Assembly: GCF_041447285.1 (NCBI RefSeq)
Contig: NZ_JBGMEB010000008.1
Location: 105,434-169,433, forward strand
Length of the DNA stretch: 64,000 bases
Source: Methanomethylovorans sp041447285
Lineage (GTDB): Archaea > Halobacteriota > Methanosarcinia > Methanosarcinales > Methanosarcinaceae
Reading direction: 5' to 3'
Positions 52,288 to 61,593 of this stretch are shown in pieces. A program made the translations under genes and the position numbers. Within the stretch, counting starts at the first letter, position 1, and every line of letters starts with the position of its first letter. Below the pieces are notes generated by a model. That model was given only the letters and a program-made list of their open reading frames with translations. It was not told the origin of the DNA and did no database searches.

Positions 52288-53718
52288 ATGAACAAAATGA
52301 TAAAATGGATACTGATTATTTTTGCTGTGTTTGTGTTTCTCGGAATATTTGGACAACCCTCCGATCAACAAACTAAGCCTGCAGATCCACAACAGCAAGA
52401 GAATGTAAATACTACCGTGCAACAAACTTCTGAGCCTGTGAAAGAGGCATCAGAAAGCAATTCTATAAATGAAGATACAACTGATAAACAATATGCTTTA
52501 CCTGAACAAACATCCTCGGCACCTGCTCAAAACGGTAACTTGACTGTTCATTTCATAGATGTAGGTCAAGGTGACTCCATTTTCATCGAATATGCAGGAA
52601 AAACCATGCTTATCGATGCTGGTGAGGCTAACATGGGTTCTATAGTCTCAGCATTTCTCAAGGAACAGGGGGTATCATCTCTTGATTATGTGGTTGCAAC
52701 CCATCCACATGCGGACCACATAGGAGGAATTCTGAAAATACTAAGTAAATATCCTGTAGGTCAGTTCATTGACTCTGGATATGCACATACATCGCAAACA
52801 TACGAGAACATGTTGACAGCAATCGACACAAAGAACATTCCTTTCCATGTAGCACAAAGAGGTGAAACCATTGATCTTGCTCCAGGAATAAAGATTCAGG
52901 TTCTTAACCCAGGAAAAGAACAATCTGAAGATCTCAATGAGAATTCTGTGGTTCTTAAAATCTTAGATAAAGACGTATCATTCCTACTCATGGGTGATGC
53001 TGGACTTGAAGCAGAAGCAAGTATCATGGCTGCTGGCTACGACGTGGATGCAGATATCCTTAAAGTAGGGCATCATGCAAGTACTTCCGGTTCAGGACAA
53101 AACTTCATTTCAGATGTTAGTCCAGAGGTCAGTATTATCGAAGTCGGTGCCGATAATGACTATGGACATCCCCATGATGAGATTCTGCAAAGGCTGCAAA
53201 GTATATCTACGGTTTATAGAACAGATTACGATGGTACAATAACCATTACAACAGATGGTTCTACTTACACAGTGAAAACTAAAAAGGTAGCTCCAATCAA
53301 AACCAGCACTACAAGTTCGTTAACCACCAAGGATACAGCAACTGCATCTGAAAAAACGCTAGCTACTTCCAGTCCAGACAACACGGTAGTTGCACCAACT
53401 CAATCAAGCACCTCAGATGAAGGCGTGTCTATTACATATCTAAACCTTAAGGAAGAGTATGTAATGATCAAGAATTCAGGTTCGTCTTCGGTGGACCTCA
53501 CAGGTTGGGAGGTCAAAGACGAGGAAAATAAACACACATATAATTTCCCTTCATTCCAGCTGGAAGCAGGTTCAACAGTTACTCTCTACACTGGTGAAGG
53601 ATCAGATAGTGGAACTGAGTTATATTGGGGAAGTGGCAGTCCTTTCTGGAACAATGATGGAGATACTGCCTTCCTCTACGACAGTGGAGGAAATCTTATA
53701 GATTCATTGAGGGGATAA
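52288..53718 (+). CDS. Exported metallo-beta-lactamase-fold hydrolase (ComEC-like) with lamin-tail domain
   Basis: 476 residues. An N-terminal hydrophobic segment (IKWILIIFAVFVFLGIFG) is followed by a Gln/Asn/Thr-rich linker; the hydrolase domain begins NLTVHFIDVGQGDS and has the metal site THPHADHIGG (His139, His141, Asp143, His144), LLMGDAG and VGHHAS. The C-terminal 100 residues (from about 378) form a lamin-tail-like beta domain (YVMIKNSGSSSVDLTGWEVKDE). ComEC-type domains act on DNA at the cell surface; here no channel is attached, so nuclease or other hydrolase activity outside the membrane is the inference. A DUF3006 gene follows directly. Confidence 0.85.
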   Translation: MNKMIKWILIIFAVFVFLGIFGQPSDQQTKPADPQQQENVNTTVQQTSEPVKEASESNSINEDTTDKQYALPEQTSSAPAQNGNLTVHFIDVGQGDSIFIEYAGKTMLIDAGEANMGSIVSAFLKEQGVSSLDYVVATHPHADHIGGILKILSKYPVGQFIDSGYAHTSQTYENMLTAIDTKNIPFHVAQRGETIDLAPGIKIQVLNPGKEQSEDLNENSVVLKILDKDVSFLLMGDAGLEAEASIMAAGYDVDADILKVGHHASTSGSGQNFISDVSPEVSIIEVGADNDYGHPHDEILQRLQSISTVYRTDYDGTITITTDGSTYTVKTKKVAPIKTSTTSSLTTKDTATASEKTLATSSPDNTVVAPTQSSTSDEGVSITYLNLKEEYVMIKNSGSSSVDLTGWEVKDEENKHTYNFPSFQLEAGSTVTLYTGEGSDSGTELYWGSGSPFWNNDGDTAFLYDSGGNLIDSLRG

Positions 53719-53720
53719 AC

Positions 53721-53942
53721 TTGACCATCAAAACCACACTTGACAGGATTGAAAATACGATAGCTGTATTACTCGTCAGGCCAGAAGAAACTACTAAGAT
53801 CAATATCCCAGTTTCTTTATTGCCTGAAGGGAGTAAGGAAGGAGATATTCTGAATATCAACATTACAAAAGACGTTCAGGAAGCAGAACAGACTAAAGAA
53901 AGAATATCCTCTTTGATTGAAAAGCTCAAAAACAAAAAGTGA
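53721..53942 (+). CDS. DUF3006-family protein
   Basis: 73 residues from TTG 53721 with GAGGGG some 6 nt before it. LDRIENTIAVLLV then LPEGSKEGDILNINI match DUF3006, small proteins that regularly accompany ComEC-like hydrolases in archaea and bacteria; here the start is two bases after the hydrolase stop. Function unknown. Confidence 0.82.
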   Translation: MTIKTTLDRIENTIAVLLVRPEETTKINIPVSLLPEGSKEGDILNINITKDVQEAEQTKERISSLIEKLKNKK

Positions 53943-53988
53943 AATATAAGTTTTTTCTAGTGAGGTGTGAGTGTTCAGAGCGAAGCAC

Positions 53989-54114
53989 TCAATTCTTTGA
54001 TGGAATGCCTGATTCAAGGCAGTGGATAGTACAGTACATAACATTTCGGACACAATTACGTCTAACATACATCTTTTTACCACACTTTTGACAGGTTACA
54101 GCTACAAATTCCAT
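53989..54114 (-). CDS. Very small cysteine-rich protein, 41 residues
   Basis: MEFVAVTCQKCGKKMYVRRN, continuing CVRNVMYCTIHCLE; pairs C8/C11, C21, C28 and the H31-C32 end could bind zinc. The ribosome site AAAGGAGGT (complement of 54121-54129) is the best in its area, 6 nt before the ATG, which makes a real gene likely. It is shorter than usual annotation cut-offs and lies opposite nothing else in the spacer 53943-54349. Possible zinc-ribbon regulator or ribosome-associated protein. Confidence 0.65.
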   Translation of the reverse strand: MEFVAVTCQKCGKKMYVRRNCVRNVMYCTIHCLESGIPSKN

Positions 54115-54349
54115 ATATTTACCTCCTTTGCATGGTTGATAAGACCGGTTTCGTTTTTCTATGTCTTTTTCGCAAAGGACAATACTGAAGTTTCAGATTC
54201 AAGTATATTAATATATCTACAGTGTTCTATATGATGCTTAACATAATGATGAGGTATGAATTGTAAACAGAAATAAATGATAAGCAAGAAATAGAATAAT
54301 TATCAGAAATGTTCATTCTTATTTTTAAAGATGGGGGGAAGGAAAATAA

Positions 54350-56497
54350 ATGAGCAATATAAGCCATAATAATAACTGGGACCGCGATCCTGAAAAAGGG
54401 CACAAGACACCTAATTTTCTGATAAGTGAAAAAAGTCCTTACCTGCTTCAGCATGCATACAATCCTGTGCGGTGGTATCCCTGGGATGAAACAGCTTTTG
54501 AAAGGGCAAAAGCAGAGAATAAGCCGATATTTCTTTCCATTGGATATTCTACCTGTCACTGGTGCCATGTAATGGAGAAAGAATCCTTTGAAGATCCTGA
54601 TGTGGCCAAGCTCATGAATGAGGCCTTCATCTGCATAAAAGTCGATCGCGAAGAAAGACCGGATATAGATAGCGTCTACATGGCTGTCTGTCAGGCTATT
54701 ACAGGAAGAGGAGGCTGGCCACTTACAATATTCATGACACCCTCAAAAGAGCCATTCTTTGCAGCAACCTATATTCCAAAGAAAAGCAGGTTTGGTAGTG
54801 TGGGAATGCTTGACATTATTCCTCACATAGCGAACCTATGGTCACAGCAACAAGGAGAGATCTTGCAGAGCGCCAGGGAACTGAAAGCTGCAGTTTCTTC
54901 TGATGTGTCACAAAGTCTTACCAAGAGTCGTGGCACTGAATTGAACGAAAAAACCCTGCACAAAGGCTATGCACGGTTATTTTCCTCTTTCGACCATGAA
55001 GCGGGAGGTTTTGGGAAGGCTCCTAAGTTTCCTTCTCCACATAACCTGACTTTTCTTCTTAGATACTGGTATCGTACTGGAAACATTGATGCATTGACGA
55101 TGGTGACAAAAACCCTGAATTCCATGCACATGGGAGGTCTATATGATCATATAGGGTTTGGATTTCACCGCTATTCCACGGATCGTAATTGGCTGGTGCC
55201 CCATTTTGAGAAAATGCTCTACGATCAGGCAATGCTCATCATAGCTTACACAGAAGCTTTCCAGGTGACAGGCATTGAGGATTATAGAGAGGCAACAGAA
55301 GAAATAATAGATTATCTACTTCGCGACCTTTGCTCTGCAGAAGGAGCCTTCTACTGTGCAGAGGATGCAGATAGCGAAGGGGTGGAAGGTAAGTTCTATC
55401 TCTGGAAACAGGAAGAAATTTATGAGCTCCTTCCCGCAGAAGAAGCAGATCTGATATGTAAAGTATATGGTGTGTCATACGAGGGGAATTACAAAGAGGA
55501 AATATCAGGCATTGCCACTAAGCAGAATATCCTGCATATGGTAAGACCACTGGAAGAAGTAGCATATGAACTTGGACTTCCGTTAAGCGAATTAAAGGCA
55601 AAGCTTGAGAAATCAAGGCAGGTGCTCTTTTCCAGCCGGGAAAAAAGAGTTCATCCTTCCAAGGATGACAAAGTTCTTACGGACTGGAATGGTCTGATGA
55701 TAGCTGCTCTTAGCAAAGCTTCCCGGGCCTTTGACAGACCGGAATATGTACAAACTGCATCCAGGGCTGCAAACTTCATCTTTAGAGAGATGTCATCCAC
55801 AGATGGTAAGCTGCTACATCGTTACCGGAAAGGTGAAGTTTCTATCGCTGGTTTTCTGGAAGATTATGCATTTATGGTATGGGGCCTCATTGAATTATAT
55901 CAGGCTACTATGGATAAAGTGCATCTTGAACAAGCATTGAGGCTTAATTTCCTGCAGATGCAGGATTTTATGGATGATAACGGAGGATTTTTCCATACCT
56001 CAAAAGACTCTGAAACTCTGTTGTTCCGCAGCAAAGAAGTATATGACGGGGCAATTCCTTCAGGTAACTCTGTTAGTGTGATGAACCTTCTAAGACTCTC
56101 CCGGATAACGGGCAGTACAGCCCTTGAAGAAAAAGCCTATACCTCAATGAAAGCATTCTCCGGTCAGATAGATGCAATGCCTATGGCATATTGCCAGTTC
56201 CTGCAAGCTCTTGACTTTGCCTTGGGACCCACTTTCGAAGTGGTCATTGCAGGGAATAAGGAAGATCAGGATACCAAAGAGATGTTATCAATTATTGGCA
56301 GATCATTCCTTCCCAACATGGTATTTTTATTGAAAGAAGATTACAGCATAGAAAAACTTGCTCCATATACTAAAGACATGGTAACAACAGATGGACTAGC
56401 CACAGCCTATGTTTGCCAAGGTTTCAGTTGTAATATACCTACAACAGACATTAGCAAGATGATGAAAATGCTTAAAGTCCGTGAAAACAGAGAGTAG
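54350..56497 (+). CDS. DUF255/YyaL-type thioredoxin-domain protein (spermatogenesis-associated 20 family)
   Basis: 715 residues. Thioredoxin-like N-terminal domain with C69-H-W-C72 (YSTCHWCHVMEKESF) after LISEKSPYLLQHAYNPVRW, then a glycosidase-like (alpha/alpha) region with GRGGWPLTIFMTP, KFPSPHNLTFLLRYW and FHRYSTDRNWLVPHFEKMLYDQA. The activity of this widespread family is not settled; the CHWC motif points to redox chemistry. GGAAGG ribosome site before the ATG. The F390 synthetase follows 46 bp later. Confidence 0.9.
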   Translation: MSNISHNNNWDRDPEKGHKTPNFLISEKSPYLLQHAYNPVRWYPWDETAFERAKAENKPIFLSIGYSTCHWCHVMEKESFEDPDVAKLMNEAFICIKVDREERPDIDSVYMAVCQAITGRGGWPLTIFMTPSKEPFFAATYIPKKSRFGSVGMLDIIPHIANLWSQQQGEILQSARELKAAVSSDVSQSLTKSRGTELNEKTLHKGYARLFSSFDHEAGGFGKAPKFPSPHNLTFLLRYWYRTGNIDALTMVTKTLNSMHMGGLYDHIGFGFHRYSTDRNWLVPHFEKMLYDQAMLIIAYTEAFQVTGIEDYREATEEIIDYLLRDLCSAEGAFYCAEDADSEGVEGKFYLWKQEEIYELLPAEEADLICKVYGVSYEGNYKEEISGIATKQNILHMVRPLEEVAYELGLPLSELKAKLEKSRQVLFSSREKRVHPSKDDKVLTDWNGLMIAALSKASRAFDRPEYVQTASRAANFIFREMSSTDGKLLHRYRKGEVSIAGFLEDYAFMVWGLIELYQATMDKVHLEQALRLNFLQMQDFMDDNGGFFHTSKDSETLLFRSKEVYDGAIPSGNSVSVMNLLRLSRITGSTALEEKAYTSMKAFSGQIDAMPMAYCQFLQALDFALGPTFEVVIAGNKEDQDTKEMLSIIGRSFLPNMVFLLKEDYSIEKLAPYTKDMVTTDGLATAYVCQGFSCNIPTTDISKMMKMLKVRENRE

Positions 56498-56543
56498 TCT
56501 ATAAAATTAATGTTTTGTCATATTATAGTGGGGAGATAAATAC

Positions 56544-57899
56544 ATGTCACCAGGACCTTATCATAATCCATCCATAGAGACTATGGATAGGGGAGAACTG
56601 GATGCTCTGATAGATGAGCGTATTCGCTACACCGTCAAATACGCTGCTGATAACTCTTCATTTTACAGAAAATGGTTCAAAGAACATGGGATATCACCTT
56701 CCAATATCCAGTGTCATGAAGATCTGCTGGAACTACCCATTATCAACGGCAGTACAATAAGAGAACATCAGTCTCCCGTCACAAAGGATTTTGAGTTCAA
56801 GACTGGAGAATGGAACGATATCTTTACCATCCATGAAACAAGCGGAACCAGCGGTACCCCAAAAGCGTTCTTTCTCACATGGGAAGACTGGGAGCGTTAT
56901 GCAGAGAAATATGCCCGCTATTTTGTATCACAGGGATTCGGACCAGGAGATAAAGTGGTGATATGCGCTTCCTATGGCATGAATGTAGGTGCTAACACTA
57001 TGACACTTGCAGCTCATCATATCGGAATGACCATTATTCCTACAGGTAAATGCACTTTTCCCACAAGGATCGTTACCTCCTACAAACCCACTGGCATTGT
57101 AGGCAGTGTTTTCAAGCTGTTAAGGCTTGGCAATAACATGAAAGAACAAGGACTGGAACCTTCTGAATCAAGCATTGAGCGTCTGGTGGTAGGAGGGGAA
57201 AGCTTTGCTGAAGAAGCACGTAGCTACCTTTCTGAATTATGGGATTGTGATGTGTACAACAACTATGGCAGTACGGAAGGCACTATGTGTGGAGAATGTG
57301 CAGAGTTCAGTGGCCTGCATGTATCAGAGGACATGGTGCATCTGGATGTATATGATCCGGGTATGGATAAATTCGTCAAGGATGGCGAATGTGGCAGGAT
57401 AGTGCTCACTACCCTGCTTCCAGTGGGTGCCAAATGCGGTACACTTCTTCTTAACTATGACACTGAAGATACTACTGTCGTTCTGACCCGTAAGCAATGT
57501 GCCTGTGGAAGGACGCACATGAAAATTATGAACCCACAGCGTGAAGCTGAAACATTCTGGGTTGCAGAAACACCCTTTAACCGCGTGGATGTGGAAAAGG
57601 GTGTTTTCCAGCGGGAGAACATGGAATATCTTACCGGAGAATACGAGGCTTTCCTCTATGGTGGAGATGATGAGGGTGAAACTGTCATGAGAGTAAGTCT
57701 GGAATGCCTTGACCCTTCAGCATGTGATAAACGGTTTGTGGAAGAAAATTTCCTGCGTGCTTTCCTTAGATACAAGAAAAGACTTGAGAACGCTTATCAT
57801 GATGGCACTTTTAAGGTCATATTCAACTATACAGCTCCTGGCGGGTTGGAACTATATCAGATAAAAGGCAGACCAAAACGGCTGGTAGATCGTAGATAA
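56544..57899 (+). CDS. Coenzyme F390 synthetase-like adenylate-forming enzyme
   Basis: 451 residues. The acyl-adenylate motif TSGTSGTPKAFFLT is at about 99-112, followed by VVGGESFAEEARSYL and NYGSTEGTMCGECAE; the whole is closest to phenylacetate-CoA ligase-like F390 synthetases (FtsA). That enzyme adenylylates or guanylylates coenzyme F420, giving F390, which accumulates when methanogens meet oxygen. With cofGHHC, fpo and cydAB it fits an F420/oxygen theme. A true CoA ligase remains possible. Confidence 0.85.
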   Translation: MSPGPYHNPSIETMDRGELDALIDERIRYTVKYAADNSSFYRKWFKEHGISPSNIQCHEDLLELPIINGSTIREHQSPVTKDFEFKTGEWNDIFTIHETSGTSGTPKAFFLTWEDWERYAEKYARYFVSQGFGPGDKVVICASYGMNVGANTMTLAAHHIGMTIIPTGKCTFPTRIVTSYKPTGIVGSVFKLLRLGNNMKEQGLEPSESSIERLVVGGESFAEEARSYLSELWDCDVYNNYGSTEGTMCGECAEFSGLHVSEDMVHLDVYDPGMDKFVKDGECGRIVLTTLLPVGAKCGTLLLNYDTEDTTVVLTRKQCACGRTHMKIMNPQREAETFWVAETPFNRVDVEKGVFQRENMEYLTGEYEAFLYGGDDEGETVMRVSLECLDPSACDKRFVEENFLRAFLRYKKRLENAYHDGTFKVIFNYTAPGGLELYQIKGRPKRLVDRR

Positions 57900-57962
57900 G
57901 ATATACTCTTGATGGAATAGCTATTGGTTCCTATTGTCTTATAATTAGAATACCGGAACCTC

Positions 57963-58367
57963 TTACAGAGGTGAGTACAGGCTTAAATAAATATGCATCC
58001 CGCCAAGAAAAACTACGAACCATAGCAATGCTGCAGGTCTCATAAGTCTGTATGGATCTCCAAGAAAACGTATAGAACTTTTTACCGCGAGATTTATGTA
58101 CATTACTAACAGCATCACCAAAAGCCCTGCTATGTGATGTACCCACAATTCGAGGAGTAATTGGTCACTAATCTGTATCCCAGAAACGGATGATAAAGAA
58201 GGGGACATTACGAAAACAATGGTTAGGAGCTGCAGAAAAAGAGCTACACCCATCAAACTGCAATGGGGCTTCACTTTTTTTGAGTGAGCCATGTATGAAG
58301 ATAATGCAAGCAATAGCAGAATCAATAACTGCAGTCCAATATTTCTAAAAATCCCGTTAACATCCAC
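57963..58367 (-). CDS. Small membrane protein of four helices with conserved histidines
   Basis: 134 residues. LQLLILLLLALSSYMAHSKK, ALFLQLLTIVFVMSPS, LWVHHIAGLLVMLLVMYINL and LLWFVVFLGGMHIYLSLY are hydrophobic; HH in helix three and H in helix four could bind haem or metal, as in the DUF420/cytochrome-like families. That match is a suggestion only. It stands downstream of the KaiC-like gene. Confidence 0.6.
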   Translation of the reverse strand: MDVNGIFRNIGLQLLILLLLALSSYMAHSKKVKPHCSLMGVALFLQLLTIVFVMSPSLSSVSGIQISDQLLLELWVHHIAGLLVMLLVMYINLAVKSSIRFLGDPYRLMRPAALLWFVVFLGGMHIYLSLYSPL

Positions 58368-58429
58368 TATTAAGCCACTCCTGTATAAAGTCTTTTACTA
58401 TTACAGGAATATAAACTTTCTTAACACTT

Positions 58430-59149
58430 TCAAGTCAAGTTTAGCGGCATGCTGAAAGTGCCTTTGTAGACTTTTAAACCAGTATCAGACACAATAAGGA
58501 TCCAAGGTTCCATACTATGGGCAGTTGCCCTCATTTTTCTCACACGCAGATAACGGTTGGCGGTATTGCCCTGAAAATGCAGGCCAAGTTCAATGATTCC
58601 ATCTGCAAGAAAACCTTCGGTACCTGTTACGGATTGTTCCATATTATAATCAGTTTCAGTCTCAAGAATTAGAAAGATATTCATATTTTCTCTGCGCAGG
58701 ATCTCAAGGAACCTGTACAGGCGTTTTCTCAGGTCTTTTTGCTCTATATTGAGCAAAGAATACAAGGCACCAAGGGAGTCAATAGCTACGCAGGTACATT
58801 TGTCTCCCAGTTTCCTTTTGAATTCAATGATGTTATCCTGCAGAAGATTAATAAGATCCTCTGAAAAATCATCATATTGGACCCTGTAATCACTAAAATC
58901 GCTTATGTGCAATCGCTTGGATACAGGAATTCCCATACTTTCCATGTTCTTAATGTGGTTATCTCTGCTTTGCTCAAGCGTAATGTAGAGGCCATATTCG
59001 TCTGCGCTGTCTAGATATTTTGTGAGCATCTGAAAAGTGAAACCTGATTTAAGAGTGCCTGCTGCTCCCTTTACAAGGATCACAAAATCCTTTGGTATAT
59101 CGGTTTCAAATACTTCATTAAGACCATCTATGGTGTCTATGAACCTCAT
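58430..59149 (-). CDS. RecA/KaiC-like ATPase (RAD55 family)
   Basis: 239 residues. Walker A VKGAAGTLKSGF (28-35 region; Lys-Ser kept), TCVAIDSLGALYSLL as Walker B, and the KaiC-like pattern LYITLEQSRDNHIKNMESMG. Related archaeal proteins act in signalling or gas-vesicle control (GvpD). Its neighbour is a response regulator with a DUF835 domain, and this pairing recurs in archaea, so a signal output role is likely. Confidence 0.85.
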   Translation of the reverse strand: MRFIDTIDGLNEVFETDIPKDFVILVKGAAGTLKSGFTFQMLTKYLDSADEYGLYITLEQSRDNHIKNMESMGIPVSKRLHISDFSDYRVQYDDFSEDLINLLQDNIIEFKRKLGDKCTCVAIDSLGALYSLLNIEQKDLRKRLYRFLEILRRENMNIFLILETETDYNMEQSVTGTEGFLADGIIELGLHFQGNTANRYLRVRKMRATAHSMEPWILIVSDTGLKVYKGTFSMPLNLT

Positions 59150-59221
59150 ATTAGCATCAAACCCAGAGCATTGTGATCGGAATAAACTATTCTATATAAT
59201 ACACGCTATGTTTTATATATT

Positions 59222-60508
59222 TCATGCTGTCTGTTCAGTCTCTTCATTATCAGAAGAAACCAGTTTCATCCATCTTTTAAGCAAATGATATTCCTTTTTG
59301 TCAAAAACCTCCGGATCAAGCTGTAGTATCATTCTGGACGAAGATGCCATAATAGTATCATTGGTTTGTTCCATGAGTTTTACTACAGAACGTACGTCGT
59401 TGAACAAAGATAAAAATTCTAGTCCATCTAAAAGGACAATACCATCCTGAGCCTTGTTTATAAAATCAAAGACTGTTGGGAATATCTTAAATAACTCCGA
59501 TGGATCTATTACTTGCTGACCTTGAATTCTGTTCTTTGTCAGCCAGATCATAGGTGTTTTTGTCAGATTATATTTGGTTCTGATCTTCTCAGGATTTTGA
59601 CGGGTAATACATAATCCCTGAGTACCACTTTTTACAAGTTTTGCGAATATTTTGTATCCTTCTGCAGAGTCGTGGTTTGGCACAAGGTAAATAGAACCTC
59701 TTTCCAGAGAGATTCCATCAAAGTCTTGCTTTTCAGAAACCTCTTCTTTAACAGGAGTTATGAAAAGTCCTCTAAGTTCCGAACGGTCCTGCAGGCTTAT
59801 GATCATTATCTTCTTTTCATTCCCTTCGACAACTGAAGTTGACACGTTCATTGGAGTATATTCTTTATTCTTTTTGATGAAGAAGGTCTCATAGTCCTTT
59901 TTATCTGCAAACTCAAGCCACTTACCACCCGTGATGCTTGTAATGGGCAGTCCGACAAGTTCATCCACTTCATATCCCAAAAGCTGGATAGCACTCAGGT
60001 TCAAAGTTAGTATGTTCTGCTTTGAATCTATTGTAAGAGTAGCTATAGGAGAAGCTCTCATAAGATTATCCAGATATTCATTTGCCTTTCTTAACTGCTT
60101 TTTTTCTTCTAGAAGGCTATCATGAAGATGTTTTATTCTCAAAAGTGAACTCACACGGGTCTTTAGTTCTAGCCTGTCAAGTGGTTTTGTAAGAAAATCA
60201 TCTGCTCCTGCACTGATACCCTGAATACGGTCTTCTCTGCCAGATAAAGAAGTTACCATAACAATCGGGATGAATTGTGTTTCAGGTGAACTTTTTAGTT
60301 TTTCACATATGGCATATCCGTTCATATCCGGCATCATAACATCAAGGAGAACCAGATCTGGCTTTTTTTCTTTAACTATTTCCAGAGCTTGGGTACCTGT
60401 GTATGCCGGAATGATCTGATAATCATTTATCAGATATGCTTCAAGCAGATTTATGTTCATTTCCTCATCATCCACGATGAGGATCGTATCTTTGTTTTTG
60501 CTTTCCAT
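59222..60508 (-). CDS. Response regulator with PAS and DUF835 domains
   Basis: 428 residues from ATG 60508 (AGGGATATA before it). Receiver domain with D13-D14 and phospho-acceptor D56 (LVLLDVMMP) and Lys in FLTKPLD; PAS domain from about 150 (MRASPIATLTIDSKQNIL); then DUF835 from about 255 (LERGSIYLVPNHDSAEGYKIF; later IVLLDGLEFLSLFN). DUF835 is like a degenerate RecA/KaiC-type ATPase domain of archaeal sensors. No DNA-binding domain, so output is by protein contact, perhaps the KaiC-like ATPase next door. Confidence 0.88.
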   Translation of the reverse strand: MESKNKDTILIVDDEEMNINLLEAYLINDYQIIPAYTGTQALEIVKEKKPDLVLLDVMMPDMNGYAICEKLKSSPETQFIPIVMVTSLSGREDRIQGISAGADDFLTKPLDRLELKTRVSSLLRIKHLHDSLLEEKKQLRKANEYLDNLMRASPIATLTIDSKQNILTLNLSAIQLLGYEVDELVGLPITSITGGKWLEFADKKDYETFFIKKNKEYTPMNVSTSVVEGNEKKIMIISLQDRSELRGLFITPVKEEVSEKQDFDGISLERGSIYLVPNHDSAEGYKIFAKLVKSGTQGLCITRQNPEKIRTKYNLTKTPMIWLTKNRIQGQQVIDPSELFKIFPTVFDFINKAQDGIVLLDGLEFLSLFNDVRSVVKLMEQTNDTIMASSSRMILQLDPEVFDKKEYHLLKRWMKLVSSDNEETEQTA

Positions 60509-60692
60509 TATATCCCTTGTCAAGCACCAGATGATCATGTATTTTTGTTAGTATTCAATTCAACTACATCTGTGTAATTTTTAGTATATAATCTATATCT
60601 TTTGAAGGTTTTCAAAAATGAAATTATGCGTCAGACTAATTTATATTTTAAGCTATTTATATTTATTTGTGTATTCTCACCTGGCCAGATTC

Positions 60693-60700
60693 TTATAATA
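60693..60700 (+). promoter_or_regulatory. TATA box of the DUF434 gene
   Basis: TTATAATA centred about 25 bp before ATG 60721, which lacks a Shine-Dalgarno sequence; leaderless start likely. Confidence 0.45.
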
Positions 60701-60720
60701 ACTGATCCTAAAAACCTGTT

Positions 60721-61407
60721 ATGCAAACAGGTTTAACAGAAAACACAAACCCTCTGATCATTAAATTATCCTTTCCTGCCAGAGATATCAGGTATCTGCT
60801 GGAGAGGGGATACCCTAAATCATCAGCAATAAGATTTGTCGGTGATCACTATCGCCTTGAAAAAGATGAAAGAAATGTTCTTACCAGAGTGATAATACCA
60901 CCAAGCACAGCTATTGCACGTAATAAAAAAAGGCTTACCTGCAAAGAAGTGACAGGGAAGAAAATCCTTGTTGATGGATATAATGTGCTGATAGCAATAG
61001 AGAGCATGCTGGAATGTCATACGTTATGGTTATGTGATGATGGTTTTGTCCGTGATACAAGAGGAGTTTTCAGATCCCATAATAACACAGATATTACAGT
61101 AGAAGCTGTGAAACATATGTGTTCCACACTTTCAAAATGCAGTGTTCCATATGTGAAGGTGCTGTTGGATTCACAGATGAGCCAGAGCGGAGAACTTGCT
61201 GCTATAATACGACAGGAGATGGCTATGGCATCTTTGCAAGGTGAAGTGTCAACTTCTGCACATGCAGACTTTGACCTTAAGAACGCAGGTTCTGAATATG
61301 TGATCGCAACTGCAGACGGAGTGATCATCGATGCAGTTGAGAAGATTATTGATCTACCCGCAGCGGTTATTGAAGAAAAGGGTAGCTGGGCGGAGATTAT
61401 AATTTAA
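60721..61407 (+). CDS. DUF434/DUF5616-family protein
   Basis: 228 residues. N-terminal helical DUF434 part (DIRYLLERGYPKSSAIRFVGDHYRL) then KILVDGYNVLIAIESMLECH and LLDSQMSQSGELA, ISATADG-like VIATADGVIIDAV; the second half resembles PIN/NYN-like folds (DGYNVL) and may be a ribonuclease. Known only as an archaeal/bacterial family of unknown role. The spacer 61408-61593 shows nothing further. Confidence 0.82.
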   Translation: MQTGLTENTNPLIIKLSFPARDIRYLLERGYPKSSAIRFVGDHYRLEKDERNVLTRVIIPPSTAIARNKKRLTCKEVTGKKILVDGYNVLIAIESMLECHTLWLCDDGFVRDTRGVFRSHNNTDITVEAVKHMCSTLSKCSVPYVKVLLDSQMSQSGELAAIIRQEMAMASLQGEVSTSAHADFDLKNAGSEYVIATADGVIIDAVEKIIDLPAAVIEEKGSWAEIII

Positions 61408-61593
61408 TATCATTGGATACTGAGGATTAAATTGTGAGGCGATGGCAGAATAGGGAATGTGATTGAACAATATAACTCGCACTTAGCGAAGTACTGTATT
61501 TGTAATCATTGAATCCATTGCACTAACAGTAGTGTTGAGTGGGCTATTATTAAATAAGGCAATATTAGTCAATAATTAGAAGTTAAAGGATTA

